A stretch of 64,000 bases of DNA from positions 170,779,923-170,843,922 of the forward strand of contig OY992540.1 in assembly GCA_963921195.1 (NCBI GenBank). The letters run 5' to 3'. This document shows, piece by piece, positions 34,969-46,305 of this stretch. Below the pieces are notes generated by a model. The model worked only from the letters and a program-made list of their open reading frames with translations, was not told the DNA's origin and made no database searches. Origin of the DNA: Pegoplata infirma. Lineage: Eukaryota > Arthropoda > Insecta > Diptera > Anthomyiidae. Made by a program: the position numbers and the translations under genes. The number at the start of each line of letters is the position of its first letter. The stretch's first letter is position 1.

Positions 34969-35286
34969 TGTGGGAATAGAAAGGGTTAATTAAAGTAGTC
35001 ATTAAAGGGTTAAACGTAAGGTAAAGGAAAACCGGACAGAGTTGTATTTATTAAAAAGCTGAAAAGGAATAGAGAATAGTTTTTTTTATATAGAATAGAC
35101 AGTAAGCAGACAAAACGACGAAGAGAAAGTTTTTAGTTTTATTCTGACTACCGTGAAAGGCTGTTGTCGTTAAACAACATTTATTTAAGTTTATATAAAC
35201 CTTATTTTTTTAAGAAAACCAAATGAATTAAATAAACATTTAAAATAATTAAAAATAAGTGTTTTAATTTAAAGGCCTTTCCTACA
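34969..35286 (+). repeat. 3' LTR, 318 bp
   Basis: Same as the 5' LTR at every position I compared. It follows a short purine-rich AGGAAGG and a perfect 7-bp-stem hairpin, CAATTCG-GGG-CGAATTG, immediately after the gag-pol stop. AATAAA at 35231. Confidence 0.95.
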
Positions 35287-35290
35287 TATA

Positions 35291-37340
35291 TCACTAGTGT
35301 TTTTATCGCAACTTCTGAAGTAGTGATCCGGATGTTAATATAACTTGACCTTTTGGAAGCACTCTTTTCATCACTTCTTTAGAAGTACATATTTCTTGGC
35401 ATTTTGGGTGTGATTATGTCATTTTTATTTGGTGATTTAGAACTTCTAAATTAGAAGTTCTTTTTTCACTTATTTTTGTAAGATTGATTGAAAGAGTATT
35501 TTTTTTTGTAATATTTACACTAAAAACACTGTTCGACAGCAAAAACCTCCCAGTGAAATTTCTAACTGGTCCTTATAGATTTTGGTCTCCTGCTTCCAAA
35601 TCTACCGTCCAAATTTTTCTAGCACATAACGGTTTTGAGATATTCGCTGATAAAAAGTAAAAAAAGCACTTTAAGGGTCCACTGTTACCACTGTATTCTT
35701 ACGTTGCTTCCACGAAATAGGACTTGATTTCATATAAAATGGACCTCCTGATACCAAAACTGCAATCCACAATTTTCAAGCATGTTCTGTTTTTGAGATA
35801 TTCGCGTTTGAAAATTTTAGTGTGATTTGTAAAGAATATAAGTGCGAAACAGTAGAGTTTGAGTTTTTCAAACGCCAATAATTCAAAAACAGTACGCGAT
35901 AGAAAAATTTGGATGCCAGATTTGGAATAAAGATGCCTTATTTTTACTAAATCGAGTTCTATTGTGTTTGAGCAACTTAAGAATACGTTACAGAGGAGAT
36001 CCAAATATTTCAATATTAAACCGCGAATATCTTAAAAACCTTACGTGATAGAAAAATTAATTTCATTGAAAACACACTTTTTTTTGGGTAATTGGGGTAC
36101 GCTGATTTCAAATCTGGCCTTAGTTTTTTTGGAACAGCTCTACTTTTCGAGATATAGCCTAAGGAAACTTTAAAAATAGGCTATTTTTGGCATGTTTGTG
36201 AGTCCATGTTTACCAACACTATAGTGTTACTACAGTCTTACATCCAAAAAGTGAATGACGATTTTAGGTATGTTGGATATGCTGATTCCAAAAATGCTCT
36301 TACTTTTGTTGAGTCATATTTAGTTTTGAGATATCGCTAAAATAAAATTTTTAAATTTATGCCCTCTTTAATTTTGTCTGAATATGTATGCCCTTTTTAA
36401 TAACTCGAAAACTAAAGCTGTCAGAAAAAAACTAATACCAGTTTTGGAATCCTCGCATCCAAAATAGTTAAGTGCATGTTTAAGACTGGGGCTCTAAAAT
36501 TAGTTTTGGAAATTAAAGCCAAGCAAAGTTGGTAAAAAACTCACTTTTTCGACTCTTTAACAGCGATTTGCTCACGAACGCGAGCTGATGGAAAAAATTG
36601 GATAACAGATTCAAAATCAGCACACTAAATATAAATCAGTTGTCAAAGGTCAGGCAAATTGAAAAAGTTCAACTTTTGTCAACCTGTGTAATCTAACGTA
36701 TATACTTCGAATTAAAAAAGGAGTAATTATAGAGATTACAAAACTATAAAAATTCACGGCGAATTGATTCACAAGTTTGTTTTGACCACAAGCCTATACC
36801 CCAATTTTCTAAAAAGCTTAAACAATCTTTAATAATGCGATGCAGCAACATCCGCTTTAGTTCGTAAATGTATTTATTTAATTTAGGACCAACTTTTTTT
36901 GATATAAGATATGAAATTTGAAAAATTTATCAATAATCGATTTTCATCTTTTCGATTTTTAAGCTCTAAATAAAGAGAAATGAAATGCCATTACCAAATT
37001 TTGCACCATTTTTGCAAAACCTAAATCTATTTGAAGCTGGACGTAGAAAAAATTGCATACTTCGTGTATCACCCTCATTCTAATTGTTTTAGTTGAAAAA
37101 GAAGTTCATATGTTGTGGTGATTTGATTTAATTTGATATGATTTAATTCCTAAGAACATATAAATGAGGTACTTTAAAATCATTAAGTAAAGAACTGGCG
37201 AAAAATGTTTTTATAGTTATTTTGTAGCATTTTTGGAAGTGATTTTAAAAGTACTTCCTACGGAATATGAAGTTCGGCACCTATCGCTACTTTGTATGTA
37301 GTGAAACCACTAATTCTTTTTGAACCGCTTCGTTTATTTT
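35291..37340. other. Right part of element Z, no gene recognised
   Basis: Two kilobases without a supported ORF. Several blocks repeat the theme of a GAGATATTCGC-type word followed by AAATTTTTC and GATTCCAAA, suggesting old internal duplications. Possible 104-codon minus-strand frame (35699-36013) has no recognisable domain. Confidence 0.35.
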
Positions 37341-37348
37341 TTGCTGGG

Positions 37349-38433
37349 AACCTATTGGGTAATTTGTTTGGTATTAAGTATTGGAGCATTAGTGCAAATA
37401 GGTGTTTATAGATCCATTCAATTACCTTACTACAATCTGCAATAAACTACTTTATTTACTACAGCTTGAATTTTTTATTACAAAAAGTAAACAAAACTTT
37501 CCAATTGTAGCAAAAATAGTAAGAAATTTGAGTAATCCAACTAAGCATATATCGTATATTTTTTGGTCCCTACAATATTTTTTTTTTTTTTCAAAATAGA
37601 AAAATGTTTTCAAAAAATATTAATTCTAAGAGGCACAAAAAATATAAAATTGGAAATTAGTTCTTTTCTATGAAAGTTGAACTAAAGACCGAAAAATCCC
37701 AAAATTTATCATGTGATAAAAATTAACATCCAATAGAAGGACATATTTAGAAATTTAGCGTAAGCGTATAACCCTTATTCTCCTTCTAGATAATTTCTAA
37801 TTGCATTAATGACTAAAAAAACAAAAAATACTACTAATTTTGTTCAGTAAAGTGCTGATATTGCGTTATATTTTCAACAAAAAATAATTAAAAAATGTTT
37901 TTTTTTGCAAAAAAAAAAAAATGTACAAAATGTTCCTAGACTGCTTCCCTAAAACTAGTTCTGATGGTGACAATTTCAAACAAAAATCATGGGTTAAAGA
38001 ATGGGATAAAGAATTGTTTCTAGAATGACTTAAAGAACCGTTCCATACATGGGTTCCTAGACTACTTTCCTAGAACTAGTTCTGATGGTGACAATTTCAA
38101 ATAAAAATCATGACTCTGAGAACGAGATAGAGAACTAGTGCCACAATAGCTTCTTGGAAGTAGTTCCTGTCGTGACAATTTCAAAGAAAAATGGGTTAAA
38201 GAATGGGATAAAGAACTGGTTCTAAAAGTAGTGATGGAACCGTTCCATCACTACTTCTAGATTGTTCCTAGACTACTTCCCTAGAACTAGTTCCTAGACT
38301 ACTTCCCTAGAACTAGTTCTGAGGGTGACAATTTCAAACAAAAATCATGACTCTGAGAACGAGATAGAGAACTAGTCGAGCAAAAAAGAAGTACTCCAGC
38401 ACTAGTTCTGGAAGTCATGCAAGTTTTGCTGGG
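37349..38433. other. Right arm of element Y
   Basis: No gene. 37925-38420 holds two to three repeats of CTAGAACTAGTTCTGAtGG followed by TGACAATTTCAAACAAAAAT, the subterminal repeats of Y. Confidence 0.5.
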
Positions 38434-38499
38434 TAATAAGTTTTTAAAAATAAATTTAATTAAAAAAAAATATTTTATTTTGTTCTGTATATAATGAGA

Positions 38500-38875
38500 A
38501 AATTTCATCAAAGTGTAATATTTTGTGTAAAAACTGCGCTTTGACAGTACATTTTTTTATACTATTCGATATTTCTGCAAAGCGTAGTATTTTTTGTGTA
38601 GCCAATGTTTTGCCAGGACATTTTTTTTTATACTCTATATGTAGTGAGAAATTTCGACAAAGAGTAGTATTTTTTGTGTAGCCAATGTTTTGCCAGTACA
38701 TTTTTTTGTACTGTATATGTAATGAGAAATTTTGACAGAGCGTAGTATTTTTTGTGTAGCCAATGTTTTGCCAGTACATGTTTTTTTGTACTTTTCGATA
38801 TTTCTGCAAAGCGTAGTATTTTTTGTGTAGCCAATGTTCTACCAGTACAATTTTTTTTGTACCGTTGGCAATTTC
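38500..38875. repeat. Right subterminal tandem repeat of X
   Basis: About four units near 80-90 bp, each with GTAGTATTTTTTGTGTAGCC, AATGTTTTGCCAGTACA and a poly-T run. The open frames of up to 117 codons on the minus strand are the repeat translated. Confidence 0.8.
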
Positions 38876-38885
38876 TGGCTGGGTA

Positions 38886-39640
38886 ATTATGTAAAGAACT
38901 AGTGAAAGTAGTTTATATTGACATTTTTGTGCTTATAAAAGCACTTCCTACGGAATTTAAAGTTCGGCACCTACCGCTGCTTTGTATGTATTGAAACCAC
39001 TAACAAGGAAGGTCTCCCTGGTGTCACCCGCCGATCTTTATGGACTTGGTTTTATTTTGTAGAGCAAGCAAATTAAAGGGACACGTATTTTTTTTAGCGG
39101 CCCAAATTCATGTTTAGTGAGTGAAAATGAGGGGGGGGGGAAGATACGGTAATTTTTCAGTTTTTTGCGTTTATCTCCTATATTATACAAAAAAAACCTA
39201 GTCATTTTACATACCAAATGAAATGTCTTTGGAAAACCTATCTTCTTGTGAAAAGAACATGTCCAAACATTCACAACTTTTTGTCATATTAAGTAAAATG
39301 ACAAAATTTTAGGACATTTTTGTTAATAAGTTAAAAAAATATTTTTTGACACGTTGTTAGCATCACGAGATAGGTATTTTAAATGCCTTTAATCTGATAT
39401 CAAATATGCCTATATGTATTTATTTTGAGTACATAGGCGTGAATCGTAAAAAAGGTCAACTTCCCCCCATACAAATCGATCCCCCTAACAATGAGTTTGT
39501 GCCGCTAAAAAAGAATACGTGTCGAATTAATTTTCTTTCTAAACAACATATCCAAATTTCATGAAGATCGGAGGGTGACACCAGGGAGACTTTCCATGTA
39601 AGTCTTTTTGAATCACTTCGATTTTCTTGCTGGATATTTT
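38886..39640. mobile_element. Lone right end of a Z-family element, split by a MITE
   Basis: 38886-39003 plus 39602-39637 match the last 180 bases of Z (CACTTCCTACGG, AAGTTCGGCACCTA, TTGCTGG). The intervening bases are the Harbinger-like MITE 39004-39598. Element X may therefore lie next to or inside an older Z copy. Confidence 0.55.
39004..39598. mobile_element. PIF/Harbinger-like MITE, 595 bp
   Basis: Ends CAAGGAAGGTCTCCCTGGTG and, on the other strand, CATGGAAAGTCTCCCTGGTG; repeat length about 35 bp. TAA at 39001-39003 and 39599-39601. No transposase. Confidence 0.8.
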
Positions 39641-40760
39641 ACTAATCTTTACAAGTGTTCCAAATTTCATCGGTCTACGTTAACTCTTTCTATGTTTGGC
39701 CACTCTTTATATAAAGTCGCAAGAGTGTGCCATGTAGGGTATTTAAGATTCGACACATTCACAGAATATACCTATCACTGTTGTTTTTGCTTGATTTGTT
39801 TTTAATACATTTTGTGCGTACATATTTCTTTTAATTTGACCTCAGTTTCTTCTGTCTTCGGTTTTGTTTTATGCTTTTTTTGTTTATAGTTTTTAAATTT
39901 GTTTTTATACCTTAAAGATAAAAGAAAATGATAAAATGTATGACAGTCAGTCAGTCAGTTTTTTTTATCTACTGTCACCTTAAAAAGCATCTTAAAAGCT
40001 TCTTAATCTTAAGTGCTTTTTTGCATTAAGAAATACGTTTTTAATCGTATGTCTGACTGGTTTTTAAGTTCGTGTTAAAAGCACAAAAAATATTTTATTT
40101 TAGTTAAAAAAAAACAAAAATAGCTATAAAAAAAAAAACATTTTAAGAAAAAAATTCTAAGAAAAATCTTTTTAATTTATTAAAAAATAATTTAATTTAT
40201 TTTTGTATATTTGCCAAAAAATGTCGTTTTGTTTTTATTTGAAATTAATTAATTACTAATTTTTTAATATTGTTTTTGGAATTCTTAGAATTGTTTTTGT
40301 TTTTTATGGCAAATTATCAAAAAAAAAAAAAATACGTAGGAAGGTATAGGTATCCATTTAACTTATCAATTAAATTTCATTCCATTATGTACACAATACA
40401 TATTGATTAATTGATAGCATTGCTATATTTTTTTGGGAAATTAGTCTGTTGCAAAAAATGAAAGTTTATGCTTTAATTTTGTAAAACACAACGCGCCGCG
40501 TTGTAAAAAATTTTAATGCAATTTATTGTTGTAACAAAAATATCATTACATTACTGGTGGTGAAACAGTGTTCTTTGACGCTATGTCGTCCATTGGCAAA
40601 CCTTTTCAACACTTCCAATGGCTTGGGAATCTTCCCCTCGAGTTGAAAGGTTTTCAGTCTTGAGCCTATTCCGAAAATTTGCTCAGCACTTTCGAATATG
40701 ATTGCTTAATTATCATTCTATATGCTTAATTATCATCTCGTTCATTATCTAGATTCCTAC
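39641..40760. other. Intron 1, no gene recognised
   Basis: Low-complexity AT-rich sequence; a short CAGT microsatellite near 39948. Nothing else supported. Confidence 0.35.
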
Positions 40761-40989
40761 TCATTACACAATGATCGACAGTATGGTTTTTGTAAAAGTC
40801 GTTCTACTGGAGACCTGTTAGAGTTCCTATCAGAACGTTGGCTATACAGAGTAAGGTGGTGGCTCTAGATATTTCCAAAGCATTCGATCGTGTATGCCAC
40901 GCCGCCCTTGTGTCAAAGATTATTACTTTTGGTGTGGATAATAATTTCTCTCTTTTTATTTTGATCTTTTTCAAGGACCGCATTTAAAA
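40761..40989 (+). pseudogene. Non-LTR retrotransposon (LINE) reverse-transcriptase fragment
   Basis: The plus strand reads QYGFCKSRSTGDLLEFLSER, then after a small break in frame VALDISKAFDRVCHAALVSK and FGVDNN, stopping at TAA near 40987. DISKAFDRV is the A-box of LINE reverse transcriptases (the first catalytic aspartate). It is short, frameshifted and without the YxDD block, so it is dead. Clade not resolved; Jockey- or CR1-like spacing is possible. Confidence 0.75.
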
Positions 40990-41789
40990 TTGCCTAATGT
41001 GAATACGGTCTAAATGTTAGTTTATTGAACACATAGCACTGGCTGAACAATAGGGCGTCTCGTCAAATCTAAAGTTTCGAATTTCATTTTGTAATACCTG
41101 CCGAACGATGGCCTCGGAGTACCTAATTGTAGGAAAATTTATGAACAATTTTTGCAAGGGCATATTCAGTCGGCAACCAGCGGTCAAAGTTTGAGCAAAT
41201 TACGTTTTTCGACCAAAATTAGAAACTTTTGCGTACTTTATGGGAAAAATATTTAAATAATAATCGTATTTATATTAGAATTAAATATTTTCCAGTATTG
41301 ACTGTTTATCACATAATAGAATTTCTTTAATATATGTAGTTCCGAAATACCTATTTTCTTTGTATAGATATCTAAGAATTCTAAGTTCATATTGCCGTAG
41401 TTTCTTTTCTTTTTCTGACGTATGCAATTGAACTGAGATTCCATTATTTGTTATTAACAGAAGAAAAGTATTTTTATTGTAAATGTTTATAAGAAATTGT
41501 TTAAACATTTTTATGTGAACATATTAAACATATTTCGGCAGCTGGTTTCTATTTTAAACAATACTCATTTACTCCATATAATTTTTAAATGTTGATTTGT
41601 TCATTATTCTATATTTACGTTGGATTATTTGTATTTTTCATCAAACTAACTAATTAGTATTGTGGCGTAAAAAGTAAATATGTATAGAAATAATTTCAGG
41701 TACCTGTAAAACAGAATAATAACAAAAATAGGAAAGAGAACATGTTAAAATATCGTGAGCATTTACTTTTCCAATTCGTTAAGTTAATA
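40990..41789. other. Intron 1, no gene recognised
   Basis: A 75-codon minus-strand frame (41281-41508) has a basic EKEKKLRQYELRILRYL stretch faintly like the tail of some LINE ORF2 proteins. Too weak to call. Otherwise nothing seen. Confidence 0.3.
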
Positions 41790-42893
41790 TAGGGTGATCT
41801 ATTAGATCTTTATTTTTATACCCTCCAACTACAGTATGGGGGTATACTCACTTTGTCATTCCGTGTGTAACGCATCAAAATATCGGTCTAGGACCCCACA
41901 AAGTATATATATTTATCATCAGTGATAGATTTTAAGACATTCTAGCGATGTCCGTCCGTCTGTCCGTCTGTAGCTAACACGAATTAGTCCCAAATAAAAG
42001 AGCTAGACTCCCGACATTTGGCACGAATATGTCGTCGCTGCTCCGTCGTGATTTGGTATGTGACATTTTTGGATTTTTTTTTTATTGCATAATATGAAAC
42101 CTCTATAGGGCATCCGTCTGCCCACTAAACCGTTTAGCGATATCTTGAATGGTTTGGAAGTTAGCAAAAGTAGCTATGTGAAATCCATATGAAAATGTTT
42201 CAAAAAAAAGTGGTATGTGTAGTTAAAAACCAGTTTTTGTTAAGAAAACTTTTGCAAATATAAAAATTTTTGCTTAAAATTTTTAACATAACGGTTTTAG
42301 GCATGCTTACATACTATACTAAAAAATGAAGTATGAGATCACATTTTAAAGGGATGCTGCCATTATAAAAAAACGATTTTTCGCGATTTTCTAAAAAAGT
42401 AATATGTATCTAAAAAGTTTTTTTTGCAGAAATTAATTATATACATTAGTCTTTTCATACACATGAAATCAATTCGAAAATTAATCATAGGGTTGCAAAA
42501 AAAACGCAACATCATTAAAATATGAGAAAAATCGCGATTTTCAACATTTTAACGCAAACATTTTTATCCAAATTTATACTATTATATCGTTATGACTCTA
42601 ATTCCCATTTCCCATACCAAACAAATTTGCATTTGTAAAAGAAGAATTTTTTTAATAAAAAAAAATGCAACAAAATGTGCATACCCAGCCAGAAATTGCC
42701 AACCGTTCCAAAAAAAAAGTACTGGGAAAGCAACTTTTTTTTGTATACCAAGCTCTTTTTAGTAAAGTACTTGGTTTTACCGAACTAATTACTTTGCTAA
42801 CACTTTTTCACCAAACTAAAGGCGGTTTATATTATTAATTTGAAATATTTTTTTTTTAATAATTTTACTAAATTTTAACATTTAAAAAAACTC

Positions 42894-44863
42894 TTAATTA
42901 TGTAATAAAGCAATTGCAATGGTGTCATTATAAAATTTAGTAAGAATACATTTTGATTCTACTATATTGATACTGATTTCAATGTTATTTTTATCTAATT
43001 TATTAACATTGTAGAGTCCTATTTCTCTTGATGGTAGTGGAAATTGAAAAAAATCGCTACATTCAGTGAAAATATTGCCTTTCAAAAATATATCATCACT
43101 TTTGTATTTAGACTGCTTTCTACTAAAAATTTCAGTAACGATAATAACGTTTTCATTGTCGAGTAAACATACGTTATCTGGATGAATAGGTTTTATTTTA
43201 AAACCTTTAATGTTTACGAAAGAAAATACAACTTTTGATTCCGAGCTTTGTTTTATATTTCCTAGAGAGTATTTGGAATTTCTATTAAGCGGATATAGCA
43301 ATGGAATATTATTAACTGAGTTATCGGAATGAAAAATATGTAGTTTTCTTTGGATTTGAGCAATAGGGTTAGTTGGGGATTTTATAATAGGTTTTAAATA
43401 ACCAAGACTGTTTTCAAAATCAAATGGCGAAAACTGTGATATGGGGGCGCCCATATTAGCTACATCGTCTGCAATGTGAATTAAGTTGTGGATGTTCATT
43501 GTTTGGGAATTAGAACCGTAAAAACTTGGCATAAGTTCGACAAATGTTCTTAAAATCTGCTTAGCAAACTTATTTTTTAATGTAGCCAATTTCTTTGATG
43601 ATAAAATTCTGCATGCCGTGTAAAGAATTAAAAAATCCTTGTATTGATCAGATTTTAAAACGTTTTTCAATATGATACCTCCACCGTATAATAAAAAAAA
43701 TCGGAATTGTGTTGCTTTCCAGTTTCCTATATCATATAAATCGAATGACTTCCTCTGAAACTCTGATGTAATATCTTGAGACAAATTTAAAAAGTTTTTT
43801 TGTAAAACAGCAACATTTTCTGTAGAAATAAATGAAAATGATTTCTTATAAATCATCTTTTGATGCAAATATTTGCTTATGCCGAGATGCAACATATGCA
43901 TCTCATCCAGAACAACATTCTTGACTAGGTCAATATTTAAAATTTCAAGTAGTGGGCTATTTTCCTTTGTTAAATGATGTTCTGAATTTATTTTTTCTTT
44001 AAATGACTGCAAAGTCCTTTCATCGCAGTTAATTTCTTTAAAAACTCGAGTTTTGTTATCTGTTTCTCCTCGTACTGTGCATCTTTCACAGGAAAAAAAT
44101 CCAGTATGGCTTTTAGTGCACCTAATAAAGGCACGGGCAGGCATATCGCAACAGAATGCTAGAACTTTAAAGTTAAAAATATTTTCCACTTATATTTACA
44201 CCTTTAAAAATAAAACCAAAATTAATCTTGAATTCATTTTTTTAGAAATATTATACCTTTATTTATTAACAAATTGGATTCCACAACGACTTCTTCCAAA
44301 AACTCTTGTGAGGAATATGGTTTTGAATTTCCGTAACATAAGCCTATTAAAAAAGGTTTACTCATATAATCTGGTGCAAACACTTTTCCCATAATAGACC
44401 AAAAACCTTTTTTGGATTTGTTAAAGACATCCATGCCATCCACATGAATTATCAACGATATACCTGCCTCAACATACAGTTTAGGGTTCACAATATCAAC
44501 AAGATTTTATTTTATTCCAAAATACTGGAATTTCCCAAAAGTGTCATCTGAACTTTTCATAATTTTTGTGCAACCGCTTACAGCTGAAATTCCTAGCAAT
44601 GTTTTAGAGGATTTTGGTAGTGACGTATATCCTTCTTCTCTCAAAACTATTAAAAGTTCATCGATTGACTTTTGAATTAGGGTTTTTATATTTCTTAAAA
44701 CCCAATTCTTTAACCTGAGCTCTAAATGGCCGTTAATAAGGTTGCTAAAATCAGTTTCCGTTGTTTCAGGTATAAAATCCTCTGTACTAGATGAGGACAT
44801 CGCTGTCAACTTCACAAAAAATTTCCTCATCCGTTTCAAGATTTTGAGCATCAATAAATTCAT
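42894..44863 (-). pseudogene. CACTA-like transposase, nearly complete
   Basis: Two exons on the minus strand: 44863-44258 region down to 44257, a 68-bp intron (44189-44256, GT...AG), then 44188-42894. The splice preserves frame and gives ...LLINK-VENIFNFKVLAF. Motifs: IIHVDGMDVF, CCDMPARAFIRC, a CERC pair, DEMHMLHLGISKY, HNLIHIADDV and IIKSPTNPIAQIQRKL. The DG and DMPARAF aspartates are candidate catalytic residues. This family is widespread in animals as 'uncharacterized' proteins, and its C-terminal part resembles the DUF4218-type region I recall from plant CACTA. Defects: one in-frame TAA (44507-44509) and a frame change near 44800, upstream of which an acidic frame (DEFIDAQNLETDEEIF) continues. 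Probably inactive, though only lightly damaged. Confidence 0.75.
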
Positions 44864-45189
44864 CGTGAACGTCGGTTTTGAAGCTAATCATTTAAGTTTA
44901 TTAAAATAAATTTTTAAAGCTTTCCTCACGAAACAGTTTCCGAGTGAAACTGAAGCCACAGTTTTTTCAAAGATAACTCGCTGGCTATCCGCAGCAAATG
45001 ATCAATGCGGAGGTCGAACTGAACGATAAAAATACGATAAAACTACATAACCATTTAAGTCAAATTCGATTATATTAACATTTGAAATGTTATTTAAACG
45101 AAAATATTTTTTAACTTTAACATATAATTTATTTAAAAGGATAATTAATATATAATTTTTTTAAAATGAAAAAAAAAAAATATTTCGTA

Positions 45190-45515
45190 AGTACGACACG
45201 GTGCCCTGGAGAGGATTTAAATAAAATTTTGGTGTTACTCCAATTTTTAAATGGATTATGTTTTTAGAAGATAAAAGAAACAAAATGAGCCAAAAAAGAA
45301 AAAAAAGTACTAGGCGCTTTTTCTTTGGCGGGCAAAAAGATGAATTTCAAAAAAACAAAAATGAATTTATTCTTTCAAATGCATTAAAAAATTTTTATAC
45401 AGATGTAAATTCATCACATATTCACTTGTCAGCGAGATTTAAATATATATGTGACATATTTTTTCAGATATGAGACTTAAAAGAATAATTTCACTATTTA
45501 GTGAGACTAAATAAA
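45190..45515 (+). repeat. Inverted duplication in G, left arm
   Basis: From ACACGGTGCCCTGG to TTTAGTGAGACTAAAT; pairs with 45990-46305. The arm can be read as MSQKRKKSTRRFFFGGQKDE followed by about 45 further residues. This basic, coding-like segment could be the original N-terminal exon of the transposase. Confidence 0.7.
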
Positions 45516-45989
45516 ATTTCTTCTTTAATTTAATAAAAATTTTAACTCTAGCAGTTACTTCACATTTAATATTGATCCTGTTTCTAGATTTTGAAGGGGG
45601 GAAGTTACCCCAACATTACAAACAAAATTTACAAAGGATTTTTGGCGAAATAATCAAAATTAAAAAAGGATATTAAGTCCATCCATAAGTTTCGCAATAA
45701 ACAAATAGTCCAAACCACTTCTGTATCTCTTTTTAAAATATTTACTTTATTTTACTCTTCCTTAGGCATTGCAAACACATTTTTAATGATTTTTACTATC
45801 GTTTTCTGATTTTTCTTAGTTTTGAAAAACCATTTTTAACAAAAAAGTATTAATTCTTTTAAAATTATATGACTCACTAAGGTCTAAACTGAGGCAACTT
45901 TGTGTTCTGCTGTCCGTCTAAGTAGTACACTGAAAACTTTTAAGAACTTACATTTATAAATAATTTACAAGCACATATTTCATTTAGTT

Positions 45990-46305
45990 TCAATTAATAG
46001 TGAAATTATTCTTTTAAGTCTCATATCTGGAAAAATGTGTTACATATATATCTAAATCTCACTGATAACTAAATATGTGATGAATTTACATCCGCATATA
46101 CAAATTTTAATGCATTTGAAAGAATAAATTCTTTTTTATTTTTTTGAAATTCATCTTTTTGCCCGCCAAAAAAAAAGCGCCTAGTACTTTTTTTTCTTTT
46201 TTGGCTCATTTTCTTTCTTTTATCTTCTAAAAACATAATCCACTTAAAAATTGGAGTAACACCAACATTTTATTTAAATCCTATCCAGGGCACCGTGACG
46301 AATTA
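45990..46305 (-). repeat. Inverted duplication in G, right arm
   Basis: Reverse complement of the left arm with scattered changes. It reads in the same direction as the transposase and begins with the same MSQKRKKSTRR, but has a stop after SSHI. This arm is the better candidate for the ancestral first exon because of its strand. Confidence 0.65.

Larger units (their letters stand above)
29319..35286 (+). mobile_element. Intact Ty3/Gypsy LTR retrotransposon (mdg3/Blastopia-like)
   Basis: 5968 bp with two 318-bp LTRs and the 4-bp target duplication TATA (29315-29318, 35287-35290). The LTRs looked identical when compared line by line. A primer-binding-like site TGGGGGCTTAACCG starts at 29642. 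One gag-pol ORF (30914-34933), no env. The single-ORF layout, the YMDDIIIPS motif and the length match the mdg3/Blastopia lineage as I remember it. It lies in the sense orientation of dome. Identical LTRs and an intact ORF imply a recent, possibly still active insertion. Confidence 0.95.
29144..37348. mobile_element. Element Z, CCCAGCAAAAAA-ended, nested in Y
   Basis: Ends CCCAGCAAAAAAAGAGC and, on the other strand, CCCAGCAAAAAATAAACG. The flanking dinucleotide is AA on both sides. Its interior is split by the Ty3/Gypsy element. A second, lone right end of the same family lies at 38886-39003 plus 39602-39637. Confidence 0.55.
28724..38433. mobile_element. Element Y, CCCAGCAAAAC-ended, nested in X
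   Basis: Ends CCCAGCAAAACTTTTC and, on the other strand, CCCAGCAAAACTTGC; TA at 28722-28723 and 38434-38435. Subterminal regions (28740-28990, 37925-38420) repeat CTAGAACTAGTTC-type words and GGTGACAATTTCAAA. No transposase seen. Carries element Z. The CCCAGC start suggests relation to X and G. Confidence 0.65.
27282..38883. mobile_element. Element X, CACTA-like transposon with nested elements
   Basis: Ends CCCAGCCAGAAAAATAC and, on the other strand, CCCAGCCAGAAATTGCC; TA at 27280-27281 and 38884-38885. Subterminal tandem repeats lie at the left (27310-27645) and right (38500-38875). A decayed transposase homologous to that of element G runs 27745-28649. Element Y (28724-38433) is nested. 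Two-base duplications and subterminal repeats fit the CACTA/CMC group. All of X lies in dome intron 1. Confidence 0.75.

Noticed and set aside
38456..38834. Minus-strand frames of 68-117 codons with repeated YWQNIGYTKNTTLC-like sequence
   Set aside because: Produced by the subterminal tandem repeat of element X.
41253..41508. Minus-strand frame with EKEKKLRQYELRILRYL, like a LINE ORF2 tail
   Set aside because: Too short, no zinc knuckle or RT motif nearby in the same orientation; the LINE relic at 40761 is on the other strand.
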